Assembly (NCBI RefSeq): GCF_023347275.1
Contig: NZ_CP094468.1
Coordinates: forward strand, 806,001-870,000
Reading direction: 5' to 3'
Origin: Faecalibacterium sp. I3-3-89
GTDB lineage: Bacteria; Bacillota; Clostridia; Oscillospirales; Ruminococcaceae
Length of the DNA stretch: 64,000 nucleotides
Part shown: in pieces, positions 29,301 through 35,729 of the stretch
Layout: every line of letters starts with the position of its first letter
Numbering within the stretch: position 1 is the first letter of the stretch
The notes under the pieces: model-generated
Told to the model about the DNA's origin: nothing
Database searches by the model: none
The model's input: the letters and a program-made list of their open reading frames with translations, nothing else
Translations under genes and position numbers: made by a program

Positions 29301-30011
29301 CCATCCATGGCAGATGATGACCCCATCATGTCGGCATACAGCTACGCCCAGCGGCTGGGGGTACGGGAGGGCTTTGTTCCCGTGCTTATCCAGGCGGATG
29401 ATGAAACGCTGTTGGAGTGTCTGGTAATGAACGCCGATTCGGAGCATGACGCGGACTTCTATGAATTTGACCTCAAAACCGTAACGGAGTACCGGAAGAA
29501 GGTGCTCTCCGCTCCCATCAAGGACGGAAAGGCGATTTTGGAGGAATTGACCGGCCAGCGCAAGGAAGAAGCCGAGGACGATGATCTGGACTGGGATGAG
29601 GAAGTCCTGGGCGAGATGGAGGGCGGAGAACCCAACGACCGCTTCGCAAACTATTGGAACGATGATACCGGAATGACATATCCGCTCATTCTGGCTAAAA
29701 TTCCGGTAAAGAACCCCTGGGAGATCTTCGCCTACCTGCCCTTTGGAAATTGGAATGAGTGCCCCGACACGCCGGACCTGATGGCAGTGGCGAAATACTG
29801 GTTCGAGCAGCATGGTGCCATCCCTGCCGCCATGAGCCACGATGAATTGGAGTTTGAACTTCCGACTCCGATCTCCAAGGAAAGAGCTATGGAAGTGGCT
29901 GTGGAGCAATATGGCTTCTGCCCAGATCTGGATCAGAATGAGGATGGAAGCATTGGCTCCTTGGCAGATGTCCTGTGGCAGTCCACTGTCTGGTATTTCT
30001 GGTGGGATTGA
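23319..30011 (+). CDS. Giant polyimmunity protein (DUF4259-like, Imm33, TPR, SUKH, DUF4261, SUFU, DUF4253)
   Basis: A single 2230-residue frame begins MGAWGIKALERDEGLDVLDI (DUF4259-like, about 1-150). An unnamed domain (163-300) is followed by DUF2185/Imm33 (344-434; ATNRITVEGRKVGYCYREEP, then DSGWRF). TPR-like linkers lie at about 444-567 and 963-1107, with an unnamed domain (576-939) between them. SMI1/KNR4 (SUKH) spans about 1117-1289, DUF4261 1315-1564, and SUFU 1601-1784 (TLVTMGMGAHRMNVPEEL). An unnamed domain (1830-2080) and DUF4253 (2121-2230, ending STVWYFWWD) close it. These are immunity families known from polymorphic-toxin loci, where tandem fusions are called polyimmunity proteins. 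It is soluble and very acidic. The likely role is neutralising several toxins of competitors. Confidence 0.85.
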   Translation: MGAWGIKALERDEGLDVLDILKNEYVPEHPVMDLGEMIELMKEEVMLGSDFSQIDFLFDNTAMALAELYFQWKDNSKLDYDHEEAIWDKVTGFTASKEALAFLLRQLTDIKNEVPDEDGIREIVDLWKNEDSGEIAPAWLEHLNQLIDRLDSEQEARQMYIKKYWGNFIGGSDDSLNLVAFLEDQKKEEIPLSEIFAKIGLDKQNWDFRQTVEYLEFTHSDGVEMDFHFAIDVVTDLAAILLECSVSGSVNLQDLDEYNTPARRIRITVTPEEHDAMNKALADFAQNPLEYDLSEMMDNEEIQEMARDVEALRKELYEAAGRNRDYHVKAEDVKSLLPDWKGADGCIATNRITVEGRKVGYCYREEPDGGWDSGWRFTAGDESDEYMDDPNNAGIYKLNTICNDDPDIIPLLNTPAPCAFERDENGVFQQIKDWKPDEDEEDPDMDILKQCQKWHEEDKHQKIVDALEAISAEERTPEMDMELARAYNNLADSSEPEGRKLLHQALELMQSHEEELGDTYSWNFRMGYAYYYLDQEGRALRHFEKALELHPGDDPKLNTRQDMEELIDSCKKGISLPQFWECFRERTENWWETFAEMEAELRQMMDEDKDHTRGAEIVAQMEETLNLVFDEISFEIGFNGEKHELILTPEGDKVKLFELVYFQKHAPKEVLEHWNILVGRQPFQNIGLRIEDGWDISGEDVQIWLEEQGENSFAISAYCEKLLPMLREEEGRAWWMLTTFTDQVLGEISHMRYIDSFDVLEEPKAEPSFLLSQLPDKLREQGLELSTDPEAYLESYLGYKMEPKQDPDADWRLDVMAGSTCCVPLINGYLNADNDFMDDLHADGAVAGFFCYPLDTLREEEGSQKIFDFRDKLEEVLTGGDGSEVLTLTGGATGLYCGYVDFIAWDIQEALNMAKEFFEGTDIPWAIFHTFRREAGSVPLKQQDDGPETKNQDDELNETLTGMDYIPYTQQNAEAFFAQLEQWNAEDEYTRCIQALNAIPENWRNYRTAYALARALENYAIIGDHDEGTLKSKGDKALLRAIEVLESVREEGQDKAEWNMRMAYGYQYLYGQEEKAIPYAERWAELDPEDENAPAVIRECKAEIRKRQRSRKKKAKFVPGDTPFEGFDLTNFWDDNWYALKEYVSDPPSDELIASVEEELGYKLPAAYIWLMKQHNGGIPVNTCYPCDEPTSWADDHVAITGIFGIGREKSCSLCGELGSQFMIDEWEYPAIGVAICDCPSAGHDMIFLDYRACGPQGEPAVVHVDQENDYKITHLADSFEEFIRGLEHESLYDPDEDVEGLEDDADEEETDHKGSFAGSVLLSKAEWDKEQLIRDLREEWGIVDEEPDEGDEDVENSDDAVVMRVGGMMLIVTLFHGHIPDNEAEINAENNYMWPEAVEVAKAHKAHIMVAVLGEEEKLLERGKLFTKAMAVCCKQKYATGVYTSGVVFEPRFYEGLADMLKEDELPIFNWVWFGLYRSEGGLNGYTYGMDVFGKEEMEVLNTDAEPEELRDFLASLASYVLACDVTLQDGETIGFSADDKHTITRSPGVSLPEEQMTLKIGYEPIKGDPEDDSCDHSDNDDTQDEEEFSNPEVYTEEEMEAVEGHIEQYFGKFENVFHELVSPDIHVDICVVPPSEERDYCTLVTMGMGAHRMNVPEELAEYKLERAELAIALPADWKLDQESMKDEKWYWPIRLLKSLARLPIASDTWLGFGHTMDNEEDFAKDTKLCAAILTGPQDTEDGSEVCILPSGEEVNFYQVIPLYRDELEYKLAHDADALLGKMNGISFVVEPDRQDAITRGTLSNDDFDGEMDDASYHIESIEEKELPIDPINAYNHMAIYLRWCMEHDLMGEDFLKEYSEVTKQVKADPANVDLREFIRDELDGCLFSVLFNQQGRAFAGYYYGEGDSPYYPADVDDNALRFFGPERYHSDEFQDEAYLFIPFDEDYYQAMAEVIEERFTNWQGQDFDGDTLEPSEVAQAIMEYLDCECTYFPSMADDDPIMSAYSYAQRLGVREGFVPVLIQADDETLLECLVMNADSEHDADFYEFDLKTVTEYRKKVLSAPIKDGKAILEELTGQRKEEAEDDDLDWDEEVLGEMEGGEPNDRFANYWNDDTGMTYPLILAKIPVKNPWEIFAYLPFGNWNECPDTPDLMAVAKYWFEQHGAIPAAMSHDELEFELPTPISKERAMEVAVEQYGFCPDLDQNEDGSIGSLADVLWQSTVWYFWWD

Positions 30012-30026
30012 TGGGAGGTGCGACCA

Positions 30027-30890
30027 ATGACAGAATATCAGAAAACCTATATCGAACTAAAAAAACAGTTTGTTGCGACCAATGAAGGTCCAGACAATGT
30101 CCGCGCTCTATATACCTTCAAGGAAGAACTTGAGCAGAGTGAGGATCAGCAGGCCAAGGAAGTGCTGGTGGATGTATATGACCTGCTGGACTTTAAGAAG
30201 GACGCCTACGAACTGCTCTGCCAAATCGGAAATCGTTCCGATAAAAAGACCCTCAAGCGGCTGGGCACGCTGAAGGACTATGCGGAAAACTGGGGCAATC
30301 ATTATGCTCTCCCCAAGCCCAAAACGCCGGAGGAAAAGCAGAAAGAGAAGGAACGGCAGGCCCAGCTGGGCCTGCCCGCCTTCCGGTATCACCCAAACCC
30401 TCTGGAAACTGGGGCTTTTGAGGAATCCGCAGACGGCGTTGTCTGCGACTGCTGTGGCAAGACGACCCATATTTTCTATACAGCCCCCTTTTACGCCGTG
30501 GAGGATATTGCATATCTGTGCCCAGAGTGCATCGCCAACGGCGAAGCAGCCCGGAAATATGACGGTAGTTTTCAAGATGATTTCTCTGTGGATGATGGTG
30601 TAGACGATCCGGAGAAGCTGGACGAGCTGATCCACCGCACCCCCGGCTACTCCGGCTGGCAGCAGGAATACTGGCGCGCCCACTGCGGCGACTACTGCGC
30701 CTACCTGGGCCATGTGGGTGCCAGAGAACTGCGGGCCCTGGGTGTGCTGGAGGAGGTACTGGACGATCCGATGTGGGACGATGAGCAAAAAGAAATGATC
30801 CGGGAATCTGTCAATGGCGGGCATCTGCAATGCTATCTGTTCCAGTGCCTCCACTGCGGAAAACACCTGGTCTGGATGGATTTTGATTGA
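30027..30890 (+). CDS. CbrC family (UPF0167) protein with N-terminal extension
   Basis: The 287-residue protein starts at ATG 30027 behind GGGAGGTG. Residues about 110-287 match CbrC: FRYHPNPLETGAF, CDCCGKT, LCPECIANGEAARKYDGSF, then RTPGYSGWQQEYWRAHCGDY and CAYLGHVGARELRALG. In Escherichia coli CbrC gives tolerance to colicin E2. The first 110 residues are an added helical domain ending in a charged linker. The cysteine pairs suggest zinc binding. Its presence fits the immunity theme of the island. Confidence 0.85.
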   Translation: MTEYQKTYIELKKQFVATNEGPDNVRALYTFKEELEQSEDQQAKEVLVDVYDLLDFKKDAYELLCQIGNRSDKKTLKRLGTLKDYAENWGNHYALPKPKTPEEKQKEKERQAQLGLPAFRYHPNPLETGAFEESADGVVCDCCGKTTHIFYTAPFYAVEDIAYLCPECIANGEAARKYDGSFQDDFSVDDGVDDPEKLDELIHRTPGYSGWQQEYWRAHCGDYCAYLGHVGARELRALGVLEEVLDDPMWDDEQKEMIRESVNGGHLQCYLFQCLHCGKHLVWMDFD

Positions 30891-30905
30891 AAAGGAGACA
30901 TTACT

Positions 30906-31685
30906 ATGGGACTTGACATCTACGCCGGGACGCTGACCCGGTACTATTCTCACAACTGGAAAACTGTTGTGCAGCAGTGGGCGGAGGAAAACGGATACTC
31001 TTTCAACCGCATCACCCCGGACGGGGAACCTGCTGATAACGAGGAAGAAATGTCCCCGGCTGAGGTCCAGGCGGCGGTGGAGAACTGGCGGGATCAGATC
31101 TTGAGCGCCATTTCTCAGCCGGGCCAGCCCCCCTACGCTCCCTGGCTTGAAGATAATGAGAAACCTTATTACACCGACAAGCCGGATTGGGATGCCTTCG
31201 GCGCTATGCTGCTGGTGGCCGCCTGTCGTACATACGAGGAACCGGTGCCTTCCACCGTGGAGAAGGACTGGATCTTCGGGGAGCATCCTCTGGTCGCCCG
31301 CCTTGCATCAGATGAGGAGCGGGTGTGGTCCCTGTTTCGTGGGGCTACCTGGTGGCTCCCTCTTTCTGACAGCTTTCTGTTCCAAGGGTCCTTGCCTACC
31401 GATGACACCGCCGCTATCGCCACCTTGGGCGGACTGCGGAAGGAGCTGGAAAAGCTGAACCAGCTGGCGTGGCAGGCCGATGAGGACACTATCCTTGGCT
31501 GGGCAGACACGGAGGGATACCCGGTAGACGGAACCGTAGACTCAGATGGACAGTACAGCAAGGCAGACATCCCGGAACACACCCAGTATGACACTCAATC
31601 CCTTGCCAAGTTTGCCTTCTCCATGTTCTGGCGGGCCATGCGGTTTGCCGAGGAACAGCAGGTGCCTATCCTGCTTGATTATTAA
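30906..31685 (+). CDS. Conserved hypothetical protein starting MGLDIYAG
   Basis: This 259-residue soluble protein begins MGLDIYAGTLTRYYSHNWKT and continues with VVQQWAEENGYSF. It has a Trp- and acid-rich middle (RGATWWLPLSDSFLFQG) and a C-terminal helix (FAFSMFWRAMRFAEEQQ). I have seen similar starts in proteins without a name, and I cannot assign a family. AAAGGAG precedes it; 15 bases separate it from the CbrC gene. Confidence 0.6.
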   Translation: MGLDIYAGTLTRYYSHNWKTVVQQWAEENGYSFNRITPDGEPADNEEEMSPAEVQAAVENWRDQILSAISQPGQPPYAPWLEDNEKPYYTDKPDWDAFGAMLLVAACRTYEEPVPSTVEKDWIFGEHPLVARLASDEERVWSLFRGATWWLPLSDSFLFQGSLPTDDTAAIATLGGLRKELEKLNQLAWQADEDTILGWADTEGYPVDGTVDSDGQYSKADIPEHTQYDTQSLAKFAFSMFWRAMRFAEEQQVPILLDY

Positions 31686-31697
31686 GGAGGAAACCAA

Positions 31698-32576
31698 ATG
31701 AGCAATAAAGCTTTCCAGCAAAATCTGGACGACAAAAAAGGCCCCCAGCCCGGAGGTCCCTATCTCATTCAGATGCTGTTCAAAGAGCCGGTAGAAATGC
31801 CGGATAAAGAAAAAATGACTGCCATAATGGAGAAGCACATCGGATCAACAGAGTGCTTCTGTTATGATAAGAAAATGGCCGGCTTTGCCGCCCTGGATCA
31901 TGTCGCGGAATTTCAGGACGGCAAGTGCCCGGTACAGCTGATGGTGATGAAATGCGACAAGTTCAAGGGCAAAGGCTTTGATGCCTTTCTGATGAGCCAG
32001 ATGTGGGACTGCCAGGAGGACCGTGACCGGATCTTCCGGGAGTGCAAATATCAGGTGGTGGCCACCGATATGCTGACTGCGGCGCTTCCAGCGCTGGAGC
32101 GTGCCAACCTGGATGCCGACTTTCTGGAGGCTCTGGCAGAGCTGTACCCCACCTGTGAGGCGTTCTATTTCCAGAACTGCGGCAAGCTGTTTCTGGCAGA
32201 GGATGTGCGCTCCCATCAGATTGAGGGGCCGGATCGGTTCATCCGCTTTGGCGTCAATGTCCGTTTCTTCAACATCGAGGGCACGGAGGATATGCTCATC
32301 GACACGGTGGGCATGAGCACCCTGTTTTTGCCGGATCTCCAGTACCACTTCCACGGCATGGACCCCAACTGGGTGGTAAACCACGCCTATAATGTTGCGT
32401 CCTATATTCTGGAGCATGATAACCCCATTGAGGATGGGGAAACCATAGACGGCGTGGCGGATGGCCAGATGTGCCGGGAGATCCAGTGGAAGTGCCAATA
32501 TGAAGATGCCTTGATCCAGCCGCCCAGAGGGGTGCTGGACATCAACATGGGAAACTATGCTTCGGGAGGACGCTGA
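31698..32576 (+). CDS. DUF4261-domain protein
   Basis: The 292-residue protein has the DUF4261 pattern: an N-terminal YLIQMLFKEP strand, a central CEAFYFQNCGKLFLAED part and the C-terminal DTVGMSTLFLPDLQYHFHGM with VASYILEHDNPIEDGETIDG. The same domain occurs inside the giant polyimmunity protein, so the island carries two versions. Its ATG follows AAGGAGGAAACC; the next small gene begins right after its stop. Confidence 0.7.
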   Translation: MSNKAFQQNLDDKKGPQPGGPYLIQMLFKEPVEMPDKEKMTAIMEKHIGSTECFCYDKKMAGFAALDHVAEFQDGKCPVQLMVMKCDKFKGKGFDAFLMSQMWDCQEDRDRIFRECKYQVVATDMLTAALPALERANLDADFLEALAELYPTCEAFYFQNCGKLFLAEDVRSHQIEGPDRFIRFGVNVRFFNIEGTEDMLIDTVGMSTLFLPDLQYHFHGMDPNWVVNHAYNVASYILEHDNPIEDGETIDGVADGQMCREIQWKCQYEDALIQPPRGVLDINMGNYASGGR

Positions 32577-32717
32577 ATGAATGGCGTTGTGCTCCTGGTA
32601 GGCGGACTTCTGCTTGTGGCGGTGATCAAGCTGATTATAGATCGAAATTGGATCGGCCTGCTTCTCTGTGCTGTCGCCCTGCTTCTGGTCTTTGGGGCTG
32701 GACACCATACAAAATAG
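32577..32717 (+). CDS. Very small two-helix membrane protein
   Basis: ATG 32577 directly follows the stop of the DUF4261 gene, with GGGAGG seven bases upstream. The 46-residue product has two hydrophobic stretches (VVLLVGGLLLVAVIKLII and LLLCAVALLLVFGAG) separated by DRNWIG. It resembles short bacterial membrane peptides. It may be a membrane immunity protein like the Imm17-type gene at the left of the island. Confidence 0.55.
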   Translation: MNGVVLLVGGLLLVAVIKLIIDRNWIGLLLCAVALLLVFGAGHHTK

Positions 32718-32745
32718 GCCATTTTAAGAATCGAGGAGGTGAAGT

Positions 32746-33708
32746 ATGCAGAATTCAACAAATATGCGGATACTGGAATTACTCCGGTTTCTCTATGAGC
32801 GGACCGATGAAAACCATCCCGCCACAGTATCTGACATCATTGCCCATCTGAATGGAAAAGGAATTCAGGCAGTGCGGCAGACTGTTTACGCAGATACCAA
32901 TGCGCTGATCGATGCGGGGATTGATATTGTGGTGGTTAAGAGTACCCAAAACCAATATTTTATGGGAAACCGCCTGTTTGAGTATCCAGAACTGAAAATG
33001 CTGACAGACGCAGTAGCATCCTCGAAGATCATTTCTGCCAAGAAGTCTGAGGAGTTGGTGCAGAAATTATGCCGTCTGACCAGTCTACATCAGGCAAAGC
33101 AGCTTCAAAAATTTGCTGCTTTATCCAGCCGTGTCAAACCGCATAATGAAAAGGTTTACTACATCATTGACAATATCCAAACAGCGATTGGAAACCATCA
33201 GCAAATTCGGTTCCAATACTATGAATATACTCAGGAAAAAAAGAAAATCTTGAAGCATGATGGATATTATTATGTCGTAAATCCTTATGCGCTGGAATGG
33301 AAAAATGACCACTATTATTTAATTGGATATTCTCTGAAGCATCAGAAAATTGCTCACTTCCGTGTAGATCGGCTAACAAGCGTAGAAAACCTTGAAACTT
33401 GCTTTATGCCAGTAGAGGGATTTGATGTAGCCTCCTATACAAACAAAATGGTTGATATGTTTACATCAGAGTCATCGAAGGAAGTAACCCTGTTATGTGA
33501 AAACGAACTGATGCGTGTAATCATAGACCATTACGGAGAAGATGTCCCTGTTGAGAGGTATGATGACGGGCACTTCACAGCCAAAATTGAAGTGAACCCC
33601 AGTGGAACTTTTTATGGCTGGATATTCAAATTCAAGGGGAAAATAAAGATTCTATCCCCAAAAGAGTGCATTACAGAAATACAGCAAATCGCTCAGGAAT
33701 TTATATAG
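32746..33708 (+). CDS. WYL-domain transcriptional regulator
   Basis: The 320-residue protein has an N-terminal winged helix (residues about 5-65; RILELLRFLYERTD and AVRQTVYADTNALIDAG). A WYL domain follows, with the DGYYYVVNPYALEWKNDHYY segment near 170-190 and HFRVDRLTSVENL. WYL regulators bind nucleic-acid ligands and control defence loci (BrxR, CapW). It lies 28 bases downstream of the last island gene in the same direction, behind GAGGAGGTGAAG, so it may be cotranscribed with the island and report on DNA damage or infection. Which promoters it controls is unknown. Confidence 0.85.
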   Translation: MQNSTNMRILELLRFLYERTDENHPATVSDIIAHLNGKGIQAVRQTVYADTNALIDAGIDIVVVKSTQNQYFMGNRLFEYPELKMLTDAVASSKIISAKKSEELVQKLCRLTSLHQAKQLQKFAALSSRVKPHNEKVYYIIDNIQTAIGNHQQIRFQYYEYTQEKKKILKHDGYYYVVNPYALEWKNDHYYLIGYSLKHQKIAHFRVDRLTSVENLETCFMPVEGFDVASYTNKMVDMFTSESSKEVTLLCENELMRVIIDHYGEDVPVERYDDGHFTAKIEVNPSGTFYGWIFKFKGKIKILSPKECITEIQQIAQEFI

Positions 33709-33711
33709 CGC

Positions 33712-33745
33712 AAAAGAGGTGTTATTGATTTTTAACACCTCTTTT
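33712..33745 (+). terminator. Terminator after the WYL gene
   Basis: A perfect 13-bp stem (AAAAGAGGTGTTA with TAACACCTCTTTT) around an 8-base loop, rich in A and T at its ends, lies right after the WYL stop. Confidence 0.75.
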
Positions 33746-33763
33746 CAAATGAAATTTTTATCC

Positions 33764-33821
33764 TTGAAGTGAACAGATGTTCGATATACAATATAAGCAA
33801 GATGTTCGCAGTTCGTCGAAC
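33764..33821 (+). promoter_or_regulatory. Promoter and operators of the ImmR/ImmA-like pair
   Basis: TTGAAG (33764-33769) and TACAAT (33787-33792) are 17 bases apart. An inverted repeat GAAC-4-GTTC (33771-33782) sits between them. A second one, GTTCG-T-CGAAC (33811-33821), lies just downstream. The same half-site forms a longer palindrome at 34906-34923, so both probably bind the XRE repressor encoded here. Confidence 0.6.
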
Positions 33822-33839
33822 AAATGAGAGGTGAATGCT

Positions 33840-34208
33840 GTGGGCAATATAACTTTTGGATCATTTATAGCCGAGAAACGCAAGGCGCACAAATTCAATT
33901 TACGCGATACAGCCAAGCATTTGAATATTGCTTACGGCTATCTGTGTGATATTGAACAAAGCCGCCGTCCTGCACCCAATGGAGATTTTGTGGAACGCAT
34001 CTCCGCCTTTCTGAATTTGGATAAATCAGAACATGAGTTGCTTTTGGATCTGGCTGCAAAATCACGCAATACAGTATCTGCTGATTTGCCAGACTATATC
34101 ATGGAAAAAGATATTGTTCGGGCAGCCTTGCGTGTGGCAAAAGAAGTAGACGCTACCGATGAAGAATGGCAGACATTTATGAAAATGCTAAAGGAGCGTA
34201 AACGATAG
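33840..34208 (+). CDS. immR: XRE-family repressor, ImmR-like
   Basis: The preferred start is GTG 33840, six bases after GAGAGGTG, giving 122 residues; GTG 33831 overlaps that site. Residues about 5-65 are a Cro/CI helix-turn-helix (FIAEKRKAHKFNLRDTAKHL, YGYLCDIEQSRRPAPNGDFV). The downstream neighbour is a metallopeptidase, the arrangement of ICEBs1 immR-immA, where the protease destroys the repressor on DNA damage and releases excision and transfer. The same role is inferred here. Confidence 0.75.
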   Translation: MGNITFGSFIAEKRKAHKFNLRDTAKHLNIAYGYLCDIEQSRRPAPNGDFVERISAFLNLDKSEHELLLDLAAKSRNTVSADLPDYIMEKDIVRAALRVAKEVDATDEEWQTFMKMLKERKR

Positions 34209-34219
34209 GGGGGATAGCT

Positions 34220-34834
34220 TTGTCAATTCCACAAATCCGTACAGAAGCAATCGAGGCGGTAGGGCGAAAAATCCTGATGGAATATGATCCCTCTCTGCTA
34301 TCCGGGCAACCATGTTCTGTGCCAATCGAAACCATTATCGAGACAAAGTTTGATCTAATCCTGGAGTTTCATACACTAAGAAAAAACCCCAAGATATTAG
34401 GGGAAACAATTTTCGATGACGGTGCCGTTGTTTTATATGACCAGATACAGAGACAGTATCGAATGATTGCAGTAAGAGCCGGTACAATCTTAATTGATGA
34501 ACGGCTTTGTGATCCATCAAAATTAGGGCGGCTCCGTTTTACCTGTGCCCATGAGCTGGCTCATTGGGTACTACATAAGAAGTTATACTCCGGTACTGGA
34601 GATGTTGCTGCTTATAACGGAAATGTTTCTTCCGACGAAAGTCATGGCATAATTGAGCGTCAGGCGGATACCCTGGCCTCTGCTCTGCTGATGCCTTTAC
34701 CGCAGATCAAAAAATGTTTTTACCGGCTTAGAATAGGCCGGACAGATGAACAGCTCATTGCTGAAATGGCAAATATTTTTGAGGTTTCCAAGCAAGCAAT
34801 GCAGATTCGTCTAAAATCCAGAAACCTGATATAA
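34220..34834 (+). CDS. immA: ImmA/IrrE-type metallopeptidase
   Basis: The 204-residue protein starts at TTG 34220 behind a GGGGGGAT site. It has the zinc motif HELAHW at about residues 111-116, preceded by LRFTCA, and a distal IERQADTLASALLMP segment supplying the third ligand. This is the ImmA/IrrE (PF06114) family. It probably cleaves the neighbouring XRE repressor and so couples the element to DNA damage or quorum signals. Confidence 0.87.
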   Translation: MSIPQIRTEAIEAVGRKILMEYDPSLLSGQPCSVPIETIIETKFDLILEFHTLRKNPKILGETIFDDGAVVLYDQIQRQYRMIAVRAGTILIDERLCDPSKLGRLRFTCAHELAHWVLHKKLYSGTGDVAAYNGNVSSDESHGIIERQADTLASALLMPLPQIKKCFYRLRIGRTDEQLIAEMANIFEVSKQAMQIRLKSRNLI

Positions 34835-34905
34835 CCAAATGGGGGAATAGAGAGAGGCACTGCCCTCTCTCACGCTCCTCTGCTATGCTATTTTGTACCT
34901 AATAT

Positions 34906-34923
34906 GTTCGCAATATTGCGAAC
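34906..34923. promoter_or_regulatory. 18-bp perfect palindromic operator
   Basis: GTTCGCAATATTGCGAAC is a perfect palindrome 15 bases before the next start codon. Its GTTCG half-site also forms the repeats in front of the XRE gene, so the ImmR-like repressor probably blocks this promoter too. Confidence 0.6.
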
Positions 34924-34938
34924 AAGGAGGGATGTTCT

Positions 34939-35475
34939 ATGAGAAAAGAAAGCACAACAATCCAAAAATGTAACAGCAGGCTAACAGCTTTGGGGCTTAA
35001 CAGCGACGCTGCGTTTCATAGAAGTAAGCTGATTCTAAAGATTTACCGTGATGTAGTCTGGGTTCTGAGTGAGCGGGCAGAAGAATTACAAGAAACCGCT
35101 TGGATAATGGGAGAACAAGATATAGAGTCCGGCCTCTGCTATCTTGAAAATTTTGCACCAGATATTGAACTGCAAGCCTTTGAAGAAAAAGTTTGCTGCC
35201 TTGTTCAAAATCAAATGCTGGTCAATATTATTGACCGTGCACTCCTTCGTCTGAAACGGTATCCGGATCGAGGAGAACTTTACTATGAAATTTTGACTAA
35301 GCAATTCATCTATCGGTTTAACAGTACAGAGAAAGAATTGCTGGAAGAACTAAATATAGAACGCAGTGTCTTTTATGACCGAAAACGAGAAGCCATCTAT
35401 TTATTTTCTGTTTGCTTGTTTGGATATTCTATTCCAGAAGTCCTGGAGGAGCTGCCCCGACTAAATTCCGACTAA
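34939..35475 (+). CDS. Regulatory protein, sigma-region-4/ArpU-like
   Basis: The 178-residue helical protein starts behind AAGGAGGGATGTT. The C-terminal part reads YYEILTKQFIYRFNSTEKEL, then LLEELNIERSVFYDRKREAI. This resembles the C-terminal helix-turn-helix of ArpU/DUF1492-type phage regulators and sigma region 4. It stands directly upstream of a phased repeat array and under a palindromic operator, which fits an activator released by loss of ImmR. The family call is tentative. Confidence 0.55.
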   Translation: MRKESTTIQKCNSRLTALGLNSDAAFHRSKLILKIYRDVVWVLSERAEELQETAWIMGEQDIESGLCYLENFAPDIELQAFEEKVCCLVQNQMLVNIIDRALLRLKRYPDRGELYYEILTKQFIYRFNSTEKELLEELNIERSVFYDRKREAIYLFSVCLFGYSIPEVLEELPRLNSD

Positions 35476-35523
35476 ATCCCGACAAGTCCCCGACCTAATC
35501 CCTACTCCCTTCCGACTTCCGAC
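35468..35523 (+). repeat. CCGAC repeats with 11-bp phase
   Basis: CCGAC occurs at 35468, 35479 and 35490, then as CCTAC at 35501 and again as CCGAC at 35512, exactly 11 bases apart each time. A further copy is at 35519. The first copy overlaps the 3' end of the preceding gene. Copies one helical turn apart would put bound protein on one face of the DNA, so this is probably an activator or replication-type binding array. Confidence 0.65.
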
Positions 35524-35526
35524 CTG

Positions 35527-35541
35527 CTATACTTGGTATAG
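35527..35541 (+). promoter_or_regulatory. Inverted repeat with -10-like TATACT
   Basis: CTATAC-TTG-GTATAG lies right after the phased repeats. TATACT (35528-35533) could be a -10 box, but no -35 is visible at the right distance. That would fit an activator-dependent promoter using the repeat array. Confidence 0.4.
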
Positions 35542-35580
35542 TGGCAGGAATGCGCTAAATTGAATACTTTTCTACATAAG

Positions 35581-35604
35581 GCCCGGCATTAACCGGGCTT
35601 TTTT
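35581..35604 (+). terminator. Terminator with six-T tail
   Basis: GCCCGG and CCGGGC form a 6-bp stem around CATTAA, followed by six Ts. It lies about 50 bases after the presumed promoter, so a very short transcript or an antitermination point is possible. Confidence 0.7.
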
Positions 35605-35691
35605 CATTCCTGCTGCAATATGGCGGCAGGAACATGGCTGGAGGTGAAAACACTTCCGGCCTTTTTCTTTGCCCGGTATTAGGAGGCCGGT

Positions 35692-35727
35692 ATGCGCTGG
35701 GAGGCGTACATAGCAAAATATCCATGA
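35692..35727 (+). CDS. Possible 11-residue leader peptide
   Basis: AGGAGG (35681-35686) is followed by ATG 35692 and a frame MRWEAYIAKYP with stop at 35727. The ribosome-binding site is inside a small hairpin (CCGGCC 35656-35661 with GGCCGG 35685-35690). The stop is three bases before the hairpin that precedes the sigma-like gene, as expected for a translated leader. Confidence 0.35.
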   Translation: MRWEAYIAKYP

Positions 35728-35729
35728 CA

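Noticed and set aside
28053..29909. 618-codon minus-strand ORF
   Set aside because: It is antisense to the SUFU-DUF4253 part of the polyimmunity gene; the plus strand has recognisable domains.
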